From: an uncultured Lachnospiraceae bacterium
GTDB lineage: Bacteria; Bacillota; Clostridia; Lachnospirales; Lachnospiraceae
Assembly: GCA_900316075.1 (NCBI GenBank)
Contig: ONBT01000002.1
Location: 1-64,000 of the forward strand
Reading direction: 5' to 3'
DNA: 64,000 nucleotides
Shown here one piece after another: positions 53,008-62,549 of this stretch. Each line of letters starts with the position of its first letter. The first letter of the stretch is position 1. The notes beneath the pieces are model-generated. The model did no database searches and had not been told where the DNA came from. It was given only the letters and a program-made list of their open reading frames with translations. Position numbers and translations under genes: made by a program.

Positions 53008-55356
53008 TCAGACTACTAGTCCGCCGTTCTCCTTCGTGGCCTTGGCGGCAGGCTTCTTCTTCTGAGCTACCTGTTTGTCCAGGCCGCCCTTGCCGGGGAA
53101 GTGGACCTTCATGATGTACCAGAGCTCCGTAGCGATGCAGATGGAGGAATAGGTACCGCAGGCAACGCCGACCAGCAGAGGGAAGGCAAATTCCTTGACA
53201 GAAGATACACCCAGAATCAGGAGCATCGTAATGGTCAGAGCTGTCGTAATGGAGGTCGAAAGGGACCGGGACAGAGTCTGGGAAATCGAGTCATTTGCCA
53301 GGTCCTTCAGGGTGTCCTTATTTACCACGCGCAGGGACCGGTAGTTCTCACGCAGCCGGTCGAAGATGACGATGGTATCGTTGACTGAGTAACCGATGAC
53401 GGTCAGGATGCAGGCGATGAAGGCCGAGCCGACCGACAAACGGAAGAGGGCATACATGGTGAGGGTTACGAGAACGTCGTGGCCCAGGGCGATGATGGCC
53501 GAGGATGCCAGACGGAAGTCGCGGAACCGTACCCAAATATAGAGCAGCATGAAGATGACCGCTACGATGACGGCGCGGACCGAAGTCGACCGCATCTCAC
53601 CGGAAATCGTTGAAGAAATATTCTCGGAGGAGATGGCGTCTTCCTTGACTCCGAAGTTGTCCTCAAGAGCCTTGTTCAGGGACTCACGCTCGGTGAGGTT
53701 CAGGGTCCGGGTCTTTATAATTACGGAGTTTCCGTTGTTTACCTTCTGGGTCTGGATATCGTTGTCGCCGGTGACTTTGGCAACGACGGGTACGATATCG
53801 GACTCAATCTCTTCGATTGTGTATTCCTTGTCAAAGTTGACCGTAGTCGCAGTGCCGCCGGAGAACTCAAGGCTGTAGTTCAGAGCCTTCTTCCCCATAG
53901 CGGAGTTTGCGATCATGGCGATGATGCCGCAGGCAATCAGGGCGATGGAAATGAAGAAGAAGAGGAAGCGCTTGTTGATGAATTCGAGCCGCTTCTCGGG
54001 ACGGGCCTTGCCGTAAATCTTTACATTGTCCACGCCGACAGAGAGGAAGCTCTGCATCAGCAGACGGGTGATGATGAGGGCCGTAAACATGGAAAGGACG
54101 ACGCCGAGGGCCAGGGTAATGGCGAAGCCCTTGACGGTACCGGTGCCCATGATTCCAAGGACAGCCGCTGCAATCAGGGTCGTGACGTTTCCATCGATGA
54201 TGGCGGACATAGCCCGGTGGAAGCCGGAGCCGCAGGCCGAAAGAAGGGACTTTCCGTCACGGAGTTCCTCCCGGATACGGGAGAAGATGATGACGTTCGC
54301 ATCGACGGCCATACCGATAGAGAGGATGATACCTGCAATACCGGGCAGGGTCAGGGTGATATCAAAGAGATAGAGGATTGAAACAATCAGTTCCGTATAG
54401 AGAATCAGGGCAAGGGATGCGATGAAGCCGGGGAACTGGTATACGATGATCATGAAGACAAAGACCAGAAGGAGGCCGATGCCGGCTGCCATGTAGGACG
54501 TGGACAGGGCATTGGAACCCAGCTGGGCGCCAACGACCTCGGACTGCAGTTCCTTGAGCTCCAGGTTCAGACCGCCGATCCGGATATAGGAGGCCAGGTT
54601 CTCAGCCTCGGAGAAATCGGACATGCCGTTGATGACGGCGTTTCCGTCCGTGATGGATGCCTGTACGGCAGGAACAGAAACGAAACGGTCGTCGTAATAG
54701 ATGCCGATGGTATCATTGCTGTCGGCGTAGGCTTCCGCCGTGGCGTCCGCAAACGCCGTCGTGCCCTCGTCATTCAGGGAAATCTGTACGACAGGCTCAC
54801 TGGCCTTCGTCGTCTGGTCCTGCTCGTAGGTAGCCGTAGCGGACTTGACTTCGGAGCCGTCAAGGACGATGCCGCCGTTTTCCTGCAGCTCGTCAATCGT
54901 CTTGTTCAGGACATATTCGCCCTTGGAGGAATCATAGGAATAATTCTCGTTCCCGTCGGAATCCTTGTGCTTGATGAAGTAGAGCTTGCCGGGGGTACCG
55001 AGTTCCTCGAGAATCGCGTTCGCATCGGACACGCCGGGGATCTCGACCGTAATCCGGTTGTCGCCGACCTGGTATACGGAAGCTTCCGTCGTCTTCGTGT
55101 CTTCGCCAAGGTCGCTTTCGATACGCTTCTGCAGCTTGTAGATGGTGTCCTTCATATCCTCGGCCGAGGGAGTCTCCCCGACGACTTCATATGTGATTGA
55201 CACACCGCCGGCCAGGTCCAGGCCGAGCTTCAGGTTTCTGTCCTTGCCCATGCCCGTCGACTTCAGAATCGACAGGGAGTAGTAACCCAGGGCAACGAGG
55301 ACTGCGAGGAAGACCACCAGTACGATGACTCCCGTCCTCTTCTTCATCCGTTTCAT
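53008..55356 (-). CDS. secDF: Fused protein translocase subunit SecDF
   Basis: 782 residues. SecD half: LGLDLAGGVSITYEV near 45, periplasmic P1 domain, and GMAVDANVIIFSRIREE; SecF half: LEFSGGT and IGYSVNDTIVIFDRLREN. About 12 TM helices. Uses the proton gradient to help Sec export. Start at 55356 with AGGAG 11 bases ahead. Fused forms are common in Firmicutes. Confidence 0.97.
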   Translation of the reverse strand: MKRMKKRTGVIVLVVFLAVLVALGYYSLSILKSTGMGKDRNLKLGLDLAGGVSITYEVVGETPSAEDMKDTIYKLQKRIESDLGEDTKTTEASVYQVGDNRITVEIPGVSDANAILEELGTPGKLYFIKHKDSDGNENYSYDSSKGEYVLNKTIDELQENGGIVLDGSEVKSATATYEQDQTTKASEPVVQISLNDEGTTAFADATAEAYADSNDTIGIYYDDRFVSVPAVQASITDGNAVINGMSDFSEAENLASYIRIGGLNLELKELQSEVVGAQLGSNALSTSYMAAGIGLLLVFVFMIIVYQFPGFIASLALILYTELIVSILYLFDITLTLPGIAGIILSIGMAVDANVIIFSRIREELRDGKSLLSACGSGFHRAMSAIIDGNVTTLIAAAVLGIMGTGTVKGFAITLALGVVLSMFTALIITRLLMQSFLSVGVDNVKIYGKARPEKRLEFINKRFLFFFISIALIACGIIAMIANSAMGKKALNYSLEFSGGTATTVNFDKEYTIEEIESDIVPVVAKVTGDNDIQTQKVNNGNSVIIKTRTLNLTERESLNKALEDNFGVKEDAISSENISSTISGEMRSTSVRAVIVAVIFMLLYIWVRFRDFRLASSAIIALGHDVLVTLTMYALFRLSVGSAFIACILTVIGYSVNDTIVIFDRLRENYRSLRVVNKDTLKDLANDSISQTLSRSLSTSITTALTITMLLILGVSSVKEFAFPLLVGVACGTYSSICIATELWYIMKVHFPGKGGLDKQVAQKKKPAAKATKENGGLVV

Positions 55357-55462
55357 TTCGTAATACACTCCTAATTATGGTTTATAGTGACTAATTTAGG
55401 ACACCGGCTCCGTTCGGAGTCCCGCCCTTCCAAAACAGCCCGGGGGACTGGTTTGTTCTACA

Positions 55463-56842
55463 TTATTCTGAAAGCGCCGCATCGGCCTTCAGGGCAATGG
55501 CGCATTCGACCCGTTTCCGCTGCAGTTCGCAGCCGATTTCATAGGGCATGTGGATGTCGCCGTTCGCGTGGTAGGCGTTCGCCGCACAGCCGCCGCTGCA
55601 ATAGTAGCGGGCGAAGCAGGTCCGGCACTCAGGCTTTTCGTAGACGTTGCACTTCTTGAAGGACTCAACAAGGTCCGTCTTTTCAACGCCCCGCCATACA
55701 TCCCCGAGCAGGAACTCGGGCTCGCCGACGAACTGGTGGCAGGGATAGAGGTCGCCTTCGGGGGTGACCGCCAGGTATTCACTGCCGGAACCGCAGCCGC
55801 TGAGGCGCTTATATACGCAGGGGCCGCCTTCGAGATCAATCATGAAGTGGTAGAAGTTGAAGTCCTTCTTCGTGCCCCGCCGCTTCTGCATCTCCTTCGC
55901 GAGGATATCGTACTGTTCAAGAAGGACGGGAATGTCCTCTTTCCGGATGGCGTAGTCATTCGAAGGGTCCGCCACGACCGGCTCCACGGAAATCTCGTGG
56001 AAGCCCTGGTCGGCCAGCCAGAGAACGTCCTTCGCGAAGTCCAGATTGTAGTGGGTATAGGTCCCGCGGACATAGTACTCTTTCCCAAGGGCCTCCCGGG
56101 AAGAAGCGAATTTCTTCAGCTTCGGCAGGATAATGTCGATGGATCCTGTCCCGGTCTTCGTGGGCCGCATGCGGTCGTGAACTTCCGGCCGTCCGTCAAT
56201 CGAAAGGACGACATTGTCCATCTCCCGGTTGCAGAAGTCGATGACTTCGTCCGTGATCAGAACCCCGTTCGTCGTAATTGTGAAGCGGAAATGCTTGCCG
56301 GTCTTCTTCTCGAGGCCGCGTCCGTAAGCCACGAGACGTTTCACCACATCCCAGTTCATGAGGGGCTCACCGCCGAAGAAGTCGACCTCGATATTGGTCC
56401 GGCCCCCGCAATGGGATACGACAAAGTCCAGGGCCCGGCAGCCGGTCTCATAAGACATGAGGCCTTTCGGCCCGTGGTACTCCCCCTGCCCTGCGAAGCA
56501 GTATACGCAGTTCAGATTGCAGTCATGGGCCACATGCAGGCACAGGGCCTTGACCACGGTCGGATGCTTGGCGAAGCGCTCAATGCTGTCCTCGTAGGGG
56601 TCTTCCGTGAAGAGGTCCCCATTGTCGGAAAGCTCCTTGATCTCCCCGCAGGCTTCCGCGATATCCTTGTCCGAAGCCTTCGGAAAGTCCTTCTTCACGG
56701 CGGAAAGAATCTTCTTCGAAGTCGTCTTCCCGGCCGCAATCCGCCCGATCAGGTCATAGGTCAAATCGTCTACGACATGCACGGCCCCGCTGTTTTCATC
56801 GAGGACAATGTTCATGCCGCACTGCTTGTACTGATGAATCAA
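55463..56842 (-). CDS. scfB: SCIFF (ranthipeptide) radical SAM maturase
   Basis: 459 residues. N-terminal precursor-binding segment IHQYKQCGMNIVLDENSGAVH, radical SAM motif CNLNCVYCF, and a SPASM domain with CGSGSEYLAV, EGDLYPCHQF and CRTCFARYYCSGGCAANAY. Installs thioether bridges in the adjacent SCIFF peptide. TTG start at 56842 with AAAGGG 6 bases ahead matches the usual IHQYK N-terminus. Stop codon lies inside a near-copy of the AT-rich motif. Confidence 0.96.
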   Translation of the reverse strand: MIHQYKQCGMNIVLDENSGAVHVVDDLTYDLIGRIAAGKTTSKKILSAVKKDFPKASDKDIAEACGEIKELSDNGDLFTEDPYEDSIERFAKHPTVVKALCLHVAHDCNLNCVYCFAGQGEYHGPKGLMSYETGCRALDFVVSHCGGRTNIEVDFFGGEPLMNWDVVKRLVAYGRGLEKKTGKHFRFTITTNGVLITDEVIDFCNREMDNVVLSIDGRPEVHDRMRPTKTGTGSIDIILPKLKKFASSREALGKEYYVRGTYTHYNLDFAKDVLWLADQGFHEISVEPVVADPSNDYAIRKEDIPVLLEQYDILAKEMQKRRGTKKDFNFYHFMIDLEGGPCVYKRLSGCGSGSEYLAVTPEGDLYPCHQFVGEPEFLLGDVWRGVEKTDLVESFKKCNVYEKPECRTCFARYYCSGGCAANAYHANGDIHMPYEIGCELQRKRVECAIALKADAALSE

Positions 56843-56950
56843 AATAAACCCTTTTTCAAAACACAAGGACATGAGCGGCAGGCAGGCCCGTCGCCATGTC
56901 CCTTTAAATATTTCAGATGTCTGTTTCCGCCGAGTGGCGGTTGAAAAACC

Positions 56951-57106
56951 TTACTGAGCGTTCTTCAGAAGCTTTTCGCAGGACTGATTGCCTACGGTGC
57001 AGCTGGTCTTGCAGGCGCTCTGGCAGGAAGTACGGCACTCGCCGCAGCCGCCGGTCTTTACAGTGTTTGTGAGCTTTCTCGTGTTCAGAGTCTGGATGTG
57101 TTTCAT
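56951..57106 (-). CDS. scfA: SCIFF ranthipeptide precursor
   Basis: 51 residues. N-terminal MKHIQTLNTRKLTNTVKTGG leader is near-invariant in Clostridia; core holds six Cys: CGECRTSCQSACKTSC and QSC. The maturase gene follows by 108 bp. AAGGGAG precedes the ATG. Thioether cross-links from Thr or other residues to Cys are expected by family knowledge. Confidence 0.97.
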   Translation of the reverse strand: MKHIQTLNTRKLTNTVKTGGCGECRTSCQSACKTSCTVGNQSCEKLLKNAQ

Positions 57107-57120
57107 GACAGGTCTCCCTT

Positions 57121-57137
57121 CATATAAATAATGTAAT
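57121..57137 (-). repeat. AT-rich repeated motif copy
   Basis: ATTACATTATTTATATG ahead of the SCIFF AAGGGAG site. Its CATATAAATAATGTA (plus strand) recurs exactly at 63301 inside the aminotransferase gene. Confidence 0.6.
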
Positions 57138-57271
57138 GCATCACCACGCGGTGACAATCGTTCGTCTTCCGTGTCCCGCCTCGCTTTCGCCGCGGAAAAA
57201 GCCATTCCCGGCACACGGGCAAAACACGCGGAAGATATTATAGCATACTGGGAAGAAATTACAAACTCTTT

Positions 57272-58321
57272 TCAATCGAGGCCGTTTACGACCGCATTGT
57301 CCATGCACCACTGCAGGGCTTTCGAGGCGAGGTAGTAATCCTTGATGGTCTCCTGCCCGCCCATATTCGTGTACAGGGTGTCCTTGTCCGTGACGCCCAG
57401 CTGGGACATCATGGTCTGCACGTACTGGTCGAAGCCCTCGGAGTCAATCGTGAGGCCTTCCTTCATGGCAACGGCCAGGAAAACGTACTCTTCCCGGGCA
57501 TTCTCATCAACAGAATCGTCGACGGTGGCGTTGCCCGTGACCTTGTTGATGACGATTTCCTGCTTGAGGTCGGTCTCGTGGTCCTTGAAGTACTGGGCGT
57601 ACTGCTGCTTCAGGTAGTTGGTCTTGAAGTCGGCAAGGTCCGTGCAGCCGAACTTGTCCTGGACGATGGCGTCCGTCAGGGTATCATAGGTCAACTTGGT
57701 GCAGATGAAGTTCACGGTGAAGCGGAAGACCACCGCCTGGCCGGCCAGGTCCGTTGCCCCGTAGTCATCCGGGAAGGTCACGTTGGAATCAACAGTGGAG
57801 CCCACTGTCGCGCCGACAAGGCCGGAAGTGAAGCCGTCGATGTAGCCGGTTCCCTGAACCGCGTCGGAATTTCCGGCCACGTCCACATAGACGTCAGAAG
57901 CCGTGCCGCCATCGAAGGCCGTACCGTCCTTGAGACCCTGGTAGTCGATGTTTACGATGTCGTCCTCGGCCACCGTCGTCTTCGTGTCATCCCGGTAGAA
58001 GCCGTTCTCCCCGGTCAGAAGGTTGCTGTCACAGAAGGCCTTCAGAGTGTCCTCGTCGGCAGATTCCGCGTCGGGGAAATTCACCTCGACACCCTTGTAA
58101 TCGCCCAGGGTCACAAGCTCGGCCGCCTTCTTCGCGGTCTCCGTCATCTCAAGGTCTTCGCCGGAAGCGGAAGAATCGTCCGTCTGTGATGTGTCCGTAG
58201 AAGATGTGTCGCTGCTGTCCGTCGTATCTTTGCTGTCACTCTTCTTGCTGCCGCAGGAGGCAAGCAGGGAAGCTGCTGTCACAGCCGCCAGGACCAGGGC
58301 AAGTAATTTCATATTTTTCAT
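57272..58321 (-). CDS. Trigger-factor-like/FKBP-type PPIase lipoprotein
   Basis: 349 residues. Lipobox LLASC near residue 22; Ser/Thr/Asp linker to ~60; FKBP-type segment ~105-190 with VNIDYQGLKDGTAFDGG, GYIDGFTSGLVGATVG and FPDDYGATDLAGQAVVFRFTV; C-terminal trigger-factor-like helices. Likely an extracellular foldase. Start at 58321 with AAGGAG 7 bases ahead. A structured leader precedes it. Confidence 0.92.
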   Translation of the reverse strand: MKNMKLLALVLAAVTAASLLASCGSKKSDSKDTTDSSDTSSTDTSQTDDSSASGEDLEMTETAKKAAELVTLGDYKGVEVNFPDAESADEDTLKAFCDSNLLTGENGFYRDDTKTTVAEDDIVNIDYQGLKDGTAFDGGTASDVYVDVAGNSDAVQGTGYIDGFTSGLVGATVGSTVDSNVTFPDDYGATDLAGQAVVFRFTVNFICTKLTYDTLTDAIVQDKFGCTDLADFKTNYLKQQYAQYFKDHETDLKQEIVINKVTGNATVDDSVDENAREEYVFLAVAMKEGLTIDSEGFDQYVQTMMSQLGVTDKDTLYTNMGGQETIKDYYLASKALQWCMDNAVVNGLD

Positions 58322-58508
58322 ATTTGTCTCCTTAACATGTGCTTTCCGCAGAGCTTCGTTGCTTCGCAACTCCCGCTCTGCTCCCTTCCAACTCGCGCTT
58401 TTCTGCTGCTTTGCAGCATCGCGCTCGTTGAAAGGGGGCGTGCCATTAAGTCATCGCCATCGACAAATAAATTTGCCTCTGTCGATGACTTATGGCACTT
58501 GAAATCAC
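58322..58508 (-). promoter_or_regulatory. Structured 5' leader of the PPIase lipoprotein
   Basis: Three hairpins in order on the minus strand: GTGCCATAAGTCATCGACA/TGTCGATGGCGATGACTTAATGGCAC (58439-58499), GCGCGATGCTGC AAA GCAGC...GCGCG, and GCAGAGC ... GCTCTGC with an inner GTTGC GAA GCAAC. The ribosome binding site follows. Confidence 0.55.
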
Positions 58509-58514
58509 ATGATA
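58509..58514 (-). promoter_or_regulatory. Extended -10 of the PPIase lipoprotein
   Basis: Minus strand TGCTATCAT, poor -35 (TGGCAT) 17 bases upstream. Gives a leader of about 180 nt. Confidence 0.45.
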
Positions 58515-58655
58515 GCATTTATTGCTTTTTCATGCCACAAATGTTATGATTCTTCGGCTGAATTTTTGTGAACACGCGCGGAAGTCTCAATTTCACGAGG
58601 TCCTGAAGCGCTTATTCCCGGCAAATATATTTGTATATCATTCGGAGGTTTTATC

Positions 58656-59117
58656 ATGCCTGTTTGGGCCATTGTCATGCTGATCATCATCGCCGCCCTC
58701 GTGGCCGGCATTATTGTTCTCTACATTCTCGGCAAGCGGGCCGAAAAGAAGAAGGCCGAGCAGGACGAGCTCATCCGCTCTTCCGCCCAGCCGATTTCCT
58801 TCCTGGTCATTGACAAGAAGATGATGAAGCTGAAGGATTCCGGCCTTCCCCAGCAGGCCATCGACCAGGCGGGCCGCTTCTCAAGGAATGCCAAGCTTCC
58901 CATTGTCAAGGTCAAGGCGGGTCCCAAGGTCATGAACCTGATTGCCGACCCCGAAATCTTCGACCAGATTCCGGTGAAGAAGGAAGTGAAGGCAATGGTT
59001 TCCGGCCTCTACATCACTTCTGTCCGCGGCCTCCACGGCCGGGCCGAAGCCCCCGAACCGAAGAAGAAAGGCATCCGGGCAAAGCTTGCCGCCCTTCGCA
59101 AGAAGGCGACTTCGTAA
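58656..59117 (+). CDS. Single-pass membrane hypothetical protein (153 aa)
   Basis: N-terminal TM helix (MLIIIAALVAGIIVLYILG) then a lysine-rich stretch and a small soluble domain with FLVIDKKMMKLKDSGLPQQA, ending in basic PKKKGIRAKLAALRKK. The overall layout recalls YajC-like small membrane proteins, but the domain does not match one I know. GGAGG ahead of ATG. Confidence 0.78.
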   Translation: MPVWAIVMLIIIAALVAGIIVLYILGKRAEKKKAEQDELIRSSAQPISFLVIDKKMMKLKDSGLPQQAIDQAGRFSRNAKLPIVKVKAGPKVMNLIADPEIFDQIPVKKEVKAMVSGLYITSVRGLHGRAEAPEPKKKGIRAKLAALRKKATS

Positions 59118-59150
59118 GACAGGCGTGAAATATTAGCCATAAAAAATGAA

Positions 59151-59186
59151 AGAGCCGCTCCGGAAAAGAATCCGGGGCGGCTTTTT
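59151..59186 (+). terminator. Intrinsic terminator
   Basis: AGCCGCTCCGGA, AAAGAA, TCCGGGGCGGCT then TTTT, just after the membrane protein gene. Last GC-rich element before the AT-rich island. Confidence 0.9.
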
Positions 59187-59235
59187 CACGCCTTGACAAG
59201 CATGTATTGAAATATATTGCAGAAATCAAAAATAT

Positions 59236-60335
59236 CTATCCGTCGGAAGCAGCCTCAATTTCTCCCCTCACACATTGCTCATACCACTCGGGCGGGGCGG
59301 AAACGGAAGTATCCTGAAAGGCAGCCTCAAACAGCCTGTATAACTGCTTGTACTTCAGATGTTTTTCGATTGCGGTACGAAGCTCCCTGGTGTGAAGAGG
59401 GATTATTTTCATTGAATCGACATGCTCGGTATCATTCCGGTAATACGGTATGCTCTTTCTTCCCCGAAAATCCGATACCACCGTGGCGTGCAGATTATTT
59501 GCGACAAAGGTACAGTAGGCGTTGGGGTCCTTGTCAATCATATAGTTGGACAGATGCCTCGACACCGGCTCCATCTCCCCATGTCTCTGTGTGGTTCCCT
59601 CCATCAGAGTGCATTCAATCAATAATGTATGCCCGGGGTAATCCGCGGTCGCCTCATAGACATATTCAATATCGGATTCGCCTCCTCCCGCATGCGTTCT
59701 GGGCAGCAGCTCCGTATCGATGGACAAATTCATATAATCAAGAATCTTCTCAATTCATGAATTTTTCGTATGATGGTTTCTGTAGTTTCTTCATCTACAC
59801 AAAGCGGAAGCAGGTAGGTGAATTCATCATCCGTCAGATAATTATCGCAAGCTTGTAAGACTTTTCCCGTAACCAGGAAAGGCCGGACGCAACCGTTCTG
59901 AATCGGGCAGGATGTTTTCAAAATCTGTTTCAGATACAAAAAACTGTCCGACGGAATCTGGAAATCATTGTCCGAAGCAAAGTTCCCGGCCTGGGCCAAA
60001 TGCAGCAAATGAAGGCCCACCTCGGTCAGCCTTCGATTTTCATCAATCAGACCGATATCCACTAAACCGGATGTTTTCTCCCGCGCAGTTTTCGCCTTGC
60101 TGCCTTAGTCATCCGCATTCAAATCGCCTGTAAAAAAGCCCCGTTCATAGGCAAATTCATAGTATTTCTCCTGAATTTCCGGATTGGAGCCCCATGGAAC
60201 CTCATGATTATCCGGTATAGCCCCGAAATCATTGAGAATCATCAGCTGCTCTTCCACTTTTCTGTGAAAGTCAGCCATACGAAAGCTTGTCGTACCAAGA
60301 CTCCAGGCATACGATTGAAAAGTAAAATGCGGCAT
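59236..60335 (-). pseudogene. AlwI-family type II restriction endonuclease, broken
   Basis: Three open segments read as one AlwI-type enzyme. Residues 1-76 (MPHFTFQSYAWSLGTTSFR...) end in an in-frame TAA at 60105-60107; the same frame continues with AREKTSGLVDIGLIDENRRL to LLPLCVDEETTETII. At about 59733-59750 the frame shifts and the next segment (ILDYMNLSIDTELLPRTHAGGGE, YPGHTLLIECTL, EMEPVSRHL) carries the PD-(D/E)XK-like catalytic end. About 200 residues usual between these parts in the family appear deleted, by memory of family length. AlwI cuts next to GGATC; two methylase genes lie upstream. Confidence 0.85.
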
Positions 60336-60375
60336 TTGCGACCTCCCTTTTTGCACGATCTTCTTCACAAGCAGC

Positions 60376-61284
60376 CTAATAATTCGTTATGAACACTTCT
60401 TCCGTGAACTCGTTCTTATTCTTTATGTGATAGTTGGAATTATTATAATTATAATTCAGAAAATGGACTTTATATTTTTCTGCCCATGAAATTAATATAT
60501 CGTTTTTTCTGCCTTTATGCCTCATGACATTGGATAATCCGAAGCGAACCTGCCTGCCATTCAACTGATCCAGATACCGCAGCAGATTTGTTTCGTCCTC
60601 TTCCGTCCACCCATTAGCTTCATTATAGCTCGCCGTAGAAATGAGATAAGGAGGAGCACAATATACGAAGTCCTGATTTCCAAAATACTCCGGAGCCAGA
60701 GCCTGAAAATCACTCGAAGTGAATTGGCAGTTCTGCTTGTGAAGTGCTTCTACAAACTGCCGAAGATTCTTCCGGATGTTTGAATTAAAATCCCTCTTGC
60801 CCACCGGAAGATTGAATTCTCCTTTGCTGTTAAACCTTATCTGATTATTGAAGCTATAGATAATAAGCGTATACAGCATGAGATAATAATCATCATTCTT
60901 CTCTTCTGCCTCATTGAATGCCTTCCTCAGGTCCATATATGGGGCCTTGTTGTAATTCCCAAGTCCCCTGCTGCTTTCGCAGCCGTAATAGGCATATCCA
61001 TACCGCCCTGCATCCGACAAATGGAATTTGAGAATATTATCTTCTATTTTTGTTTCAATCGTCTGGTAGTCGTATGTATCGAAGACCTTCAATAATTCTA
61101 TAAGGCAGTGATTCTTATCATTATAAATAATATGGTTTGCGAGAGTGTTGATGCCGACATTTCCTCCCCCGCAGAAAAGGTCAACAAAGGTATCAATATT
61201 CGTCGGAAACAGGGGCATGATCTGCGGCAGAAGCTTGTATTTGCCTCCGGTGTAGTTCAATGGCGATTTGACGAAGTCTGCCAT
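60376..61284 (-). CDS. D12-class DNA adenine methylase with APPY motif
   Basis: 302 residues. Motif X NYTGGKYKLLPQI, motif I TFVDLFCGGGNVG, but the catalytic motif IV reads VYCAPPYL: residue 210 is Ala (GCT) where the family has Asp (DPPY). One base change (GAT to GCT) explains it. Catalysis should be lost or severely reduced. Otherwise full length. Its start overlaps the stop of the second methylase (TAATG), and the broken R gene follows by 40 bp. Confidence 0.9.
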   Translation of the reverse strand: MADFVKSPLNYTGGKYKLLPQIMPLFPTNIDTFVDLFCGGGNVGINTLANHIIYNDKNHCLIELLKVFDTYDYQTIETKIEDNILKFHLSDAGRYGYAYYGCESSRGLGNYNKAPYMDLRKAFNEAEEKNDDYYLMLYTLIIYSFNNQIRFNSKGEFNLPVGKRDFNSNIRKNLRQFVEALHKQNCQFTSSDFQALAPEYFGNQDFVYCAPPYLISTASYNEANGWTEEDETNLLRYLDQLNGRQVRFGLSNVMRHKGRKNDILISWAEKYKVHFLNYNYNNSNYHIKNKNEFTEEVFITNY

Positions 61285-62516
61285 TACCGCTTCACCTCAC
61301 AGACAAAGAGCCGTTCTTCATTCGTTGAGTTCTTCGATTTTCCCGTCGTAAAAGCCTTGTACTTCTTTGAGCAGACCCGGACCTTTCCTTTCGCCGAAAG
61401 AATCCGCATGATATCTTCATCGGTCATTCTCGCATTGCTTCTATCATTCGCCTTGGTGCCTGTATTATTATAAGACAAGACAATGTACCTGCACTGTAAG
61501 GCCCGGACCAGTTCTTCAAAAGCAGAGGCTGCCGATCTTGTGCAGTAGCGGCTTTTCAGGGAAGTCCGGTCCATTTTTCTTGCTTCCCCCTTCACCTCGG
61601 GTTTTTCCCATAAAGCCACATTTTCCAGCACATGATATAAATCGCAGTAATTTCGACTGTTATAAGGGGGGTCACAGTATACGCAGTCAGCAAATGGAAA
61701 GTCTCCATTTAACGCGAGCTTGTTGGAGTCATCATGAAAGAAAAGATTGGCCTCCTTCGGCTTCTTTGACAAATCCAGCGGCAGCATTTCAAATCTGCGG
61801 TCAAATTCAACACCTTTCCTGTAGGCGTCGTAATGACCGCATGTATTGGCCACCTTGTCCATGGAATAGATGAGCGACGTGACCAGGATTGCCCTTTCCC
61901 GCTCATTCAGCTCTTTTGCCCGATATTTTTTCTCGATATCCTCTCTGATGAAACCGATTTTTCTGCAGTCCTCCTCACAGAAAAATGTATTGCCAAAGGT
62001 CTCCGACATATAATTAGGCTTCAGTTTTTTATCTGTCAGTTGGTTATAGGCACAGATCATCATGGACAGGTGGTTTTCATCCACCTCGTCTCCCGACAGA
62101 AAAGCGACATGGGCCAGGTAATTGCTGTACAAAGTATCATTTGTAATGACCTGCATCCTGTCCATGAAATGATAAGCTACAACTCCTGTCCCCGCGAAGA
62201 CATCCAGCATAGAATGGGTATCGGGGCAGTATTTGGCAATGGTTTCATCAATGAAATCCAGTAATTTGTACTTGTTCCCCAAGTACCGGCGGTTCTGAAT
62301 ATTCAATTTCTTCTGTTCATTCTCGAATTCAATGATGTCTCCTACCCTGCAATCCAGCGCATGGCACAGTTTCTCTATGCTTTCCATGGAAATATATTCA
62401 TTCCGGCGGATCCGCGTCATGATATTCCGGCTGACACCTGCATACGAAGCCAGAGCAGATTCCTTCACATTTCTGTCGGCAATCACACTGTATAATTTGT
62501 CATACTTGACTGTCAT
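61284..62516 (-). CDS. HTH-fused D12-class DNA adenine methylase
   Basis: 410 residues. Residues ~8-63 are an XRE-type HTH (ALASYAGVSRNIMTRIRRNEYI), then the methylase with RYLGNKYKLLDFI, DVFAGTGVV (~105-113) and an intact CDPPYNSRNYC (Asp 282). Non-palindromic GGATC needs one methylase per strand, fitting two M genes. The HTH suggests self-regulation; a palindrome TCACGACATCGTGA lies between -35 and -10. Start at 62516 with GGAGG ahead. Confidence 0.92.
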   Translation of the reverse strand: MTVKYDKLYSVIADRNVKESALASYAGVSRNIMTRIRRNEYISMESIEKLCHALDCRVGDIIEFENEQKKLNIQNRRYLGNKYKLLDFIDETIAKYCPDTHSMLDVFAGTGVVAYHFMDRMQVITNDTLYSNYLAHVAFLSGDEVDENHLSMMICAYNQLTDKKLKPNYMSETFGNTFFCEEDCRKIGFIREDIEKKYRAKELNERERAILVTSLIYSMDKVANTCGHYDAYRKGVEFDRRFEMLPLDLSKKPKEANLFFHDDSNKLALNGDFPFADCVYCDPPYNSRNYCDLYHVLENVALWEKPEVKGEARKMDRTSLKSRYCTRSAASAFEELVRALQCRYIVLSYNNTGTKANDRSNARMTDEDIMRILSAKGKVRVCSKKYKAFTTGKSKNSTNEERLFVCEVKR

Positions 62517-62549
62517 GTATACCTCCATCACGAACCATATACAAGCAAC

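Noticed and set aside
60330-60345. GCAAATGCCGCATTTT at the broken nuclease start as another family A core
   Set aside because: Only the first part matches; it contains the start codon and lies in AT-rich foreign DNA, so chance is likely.
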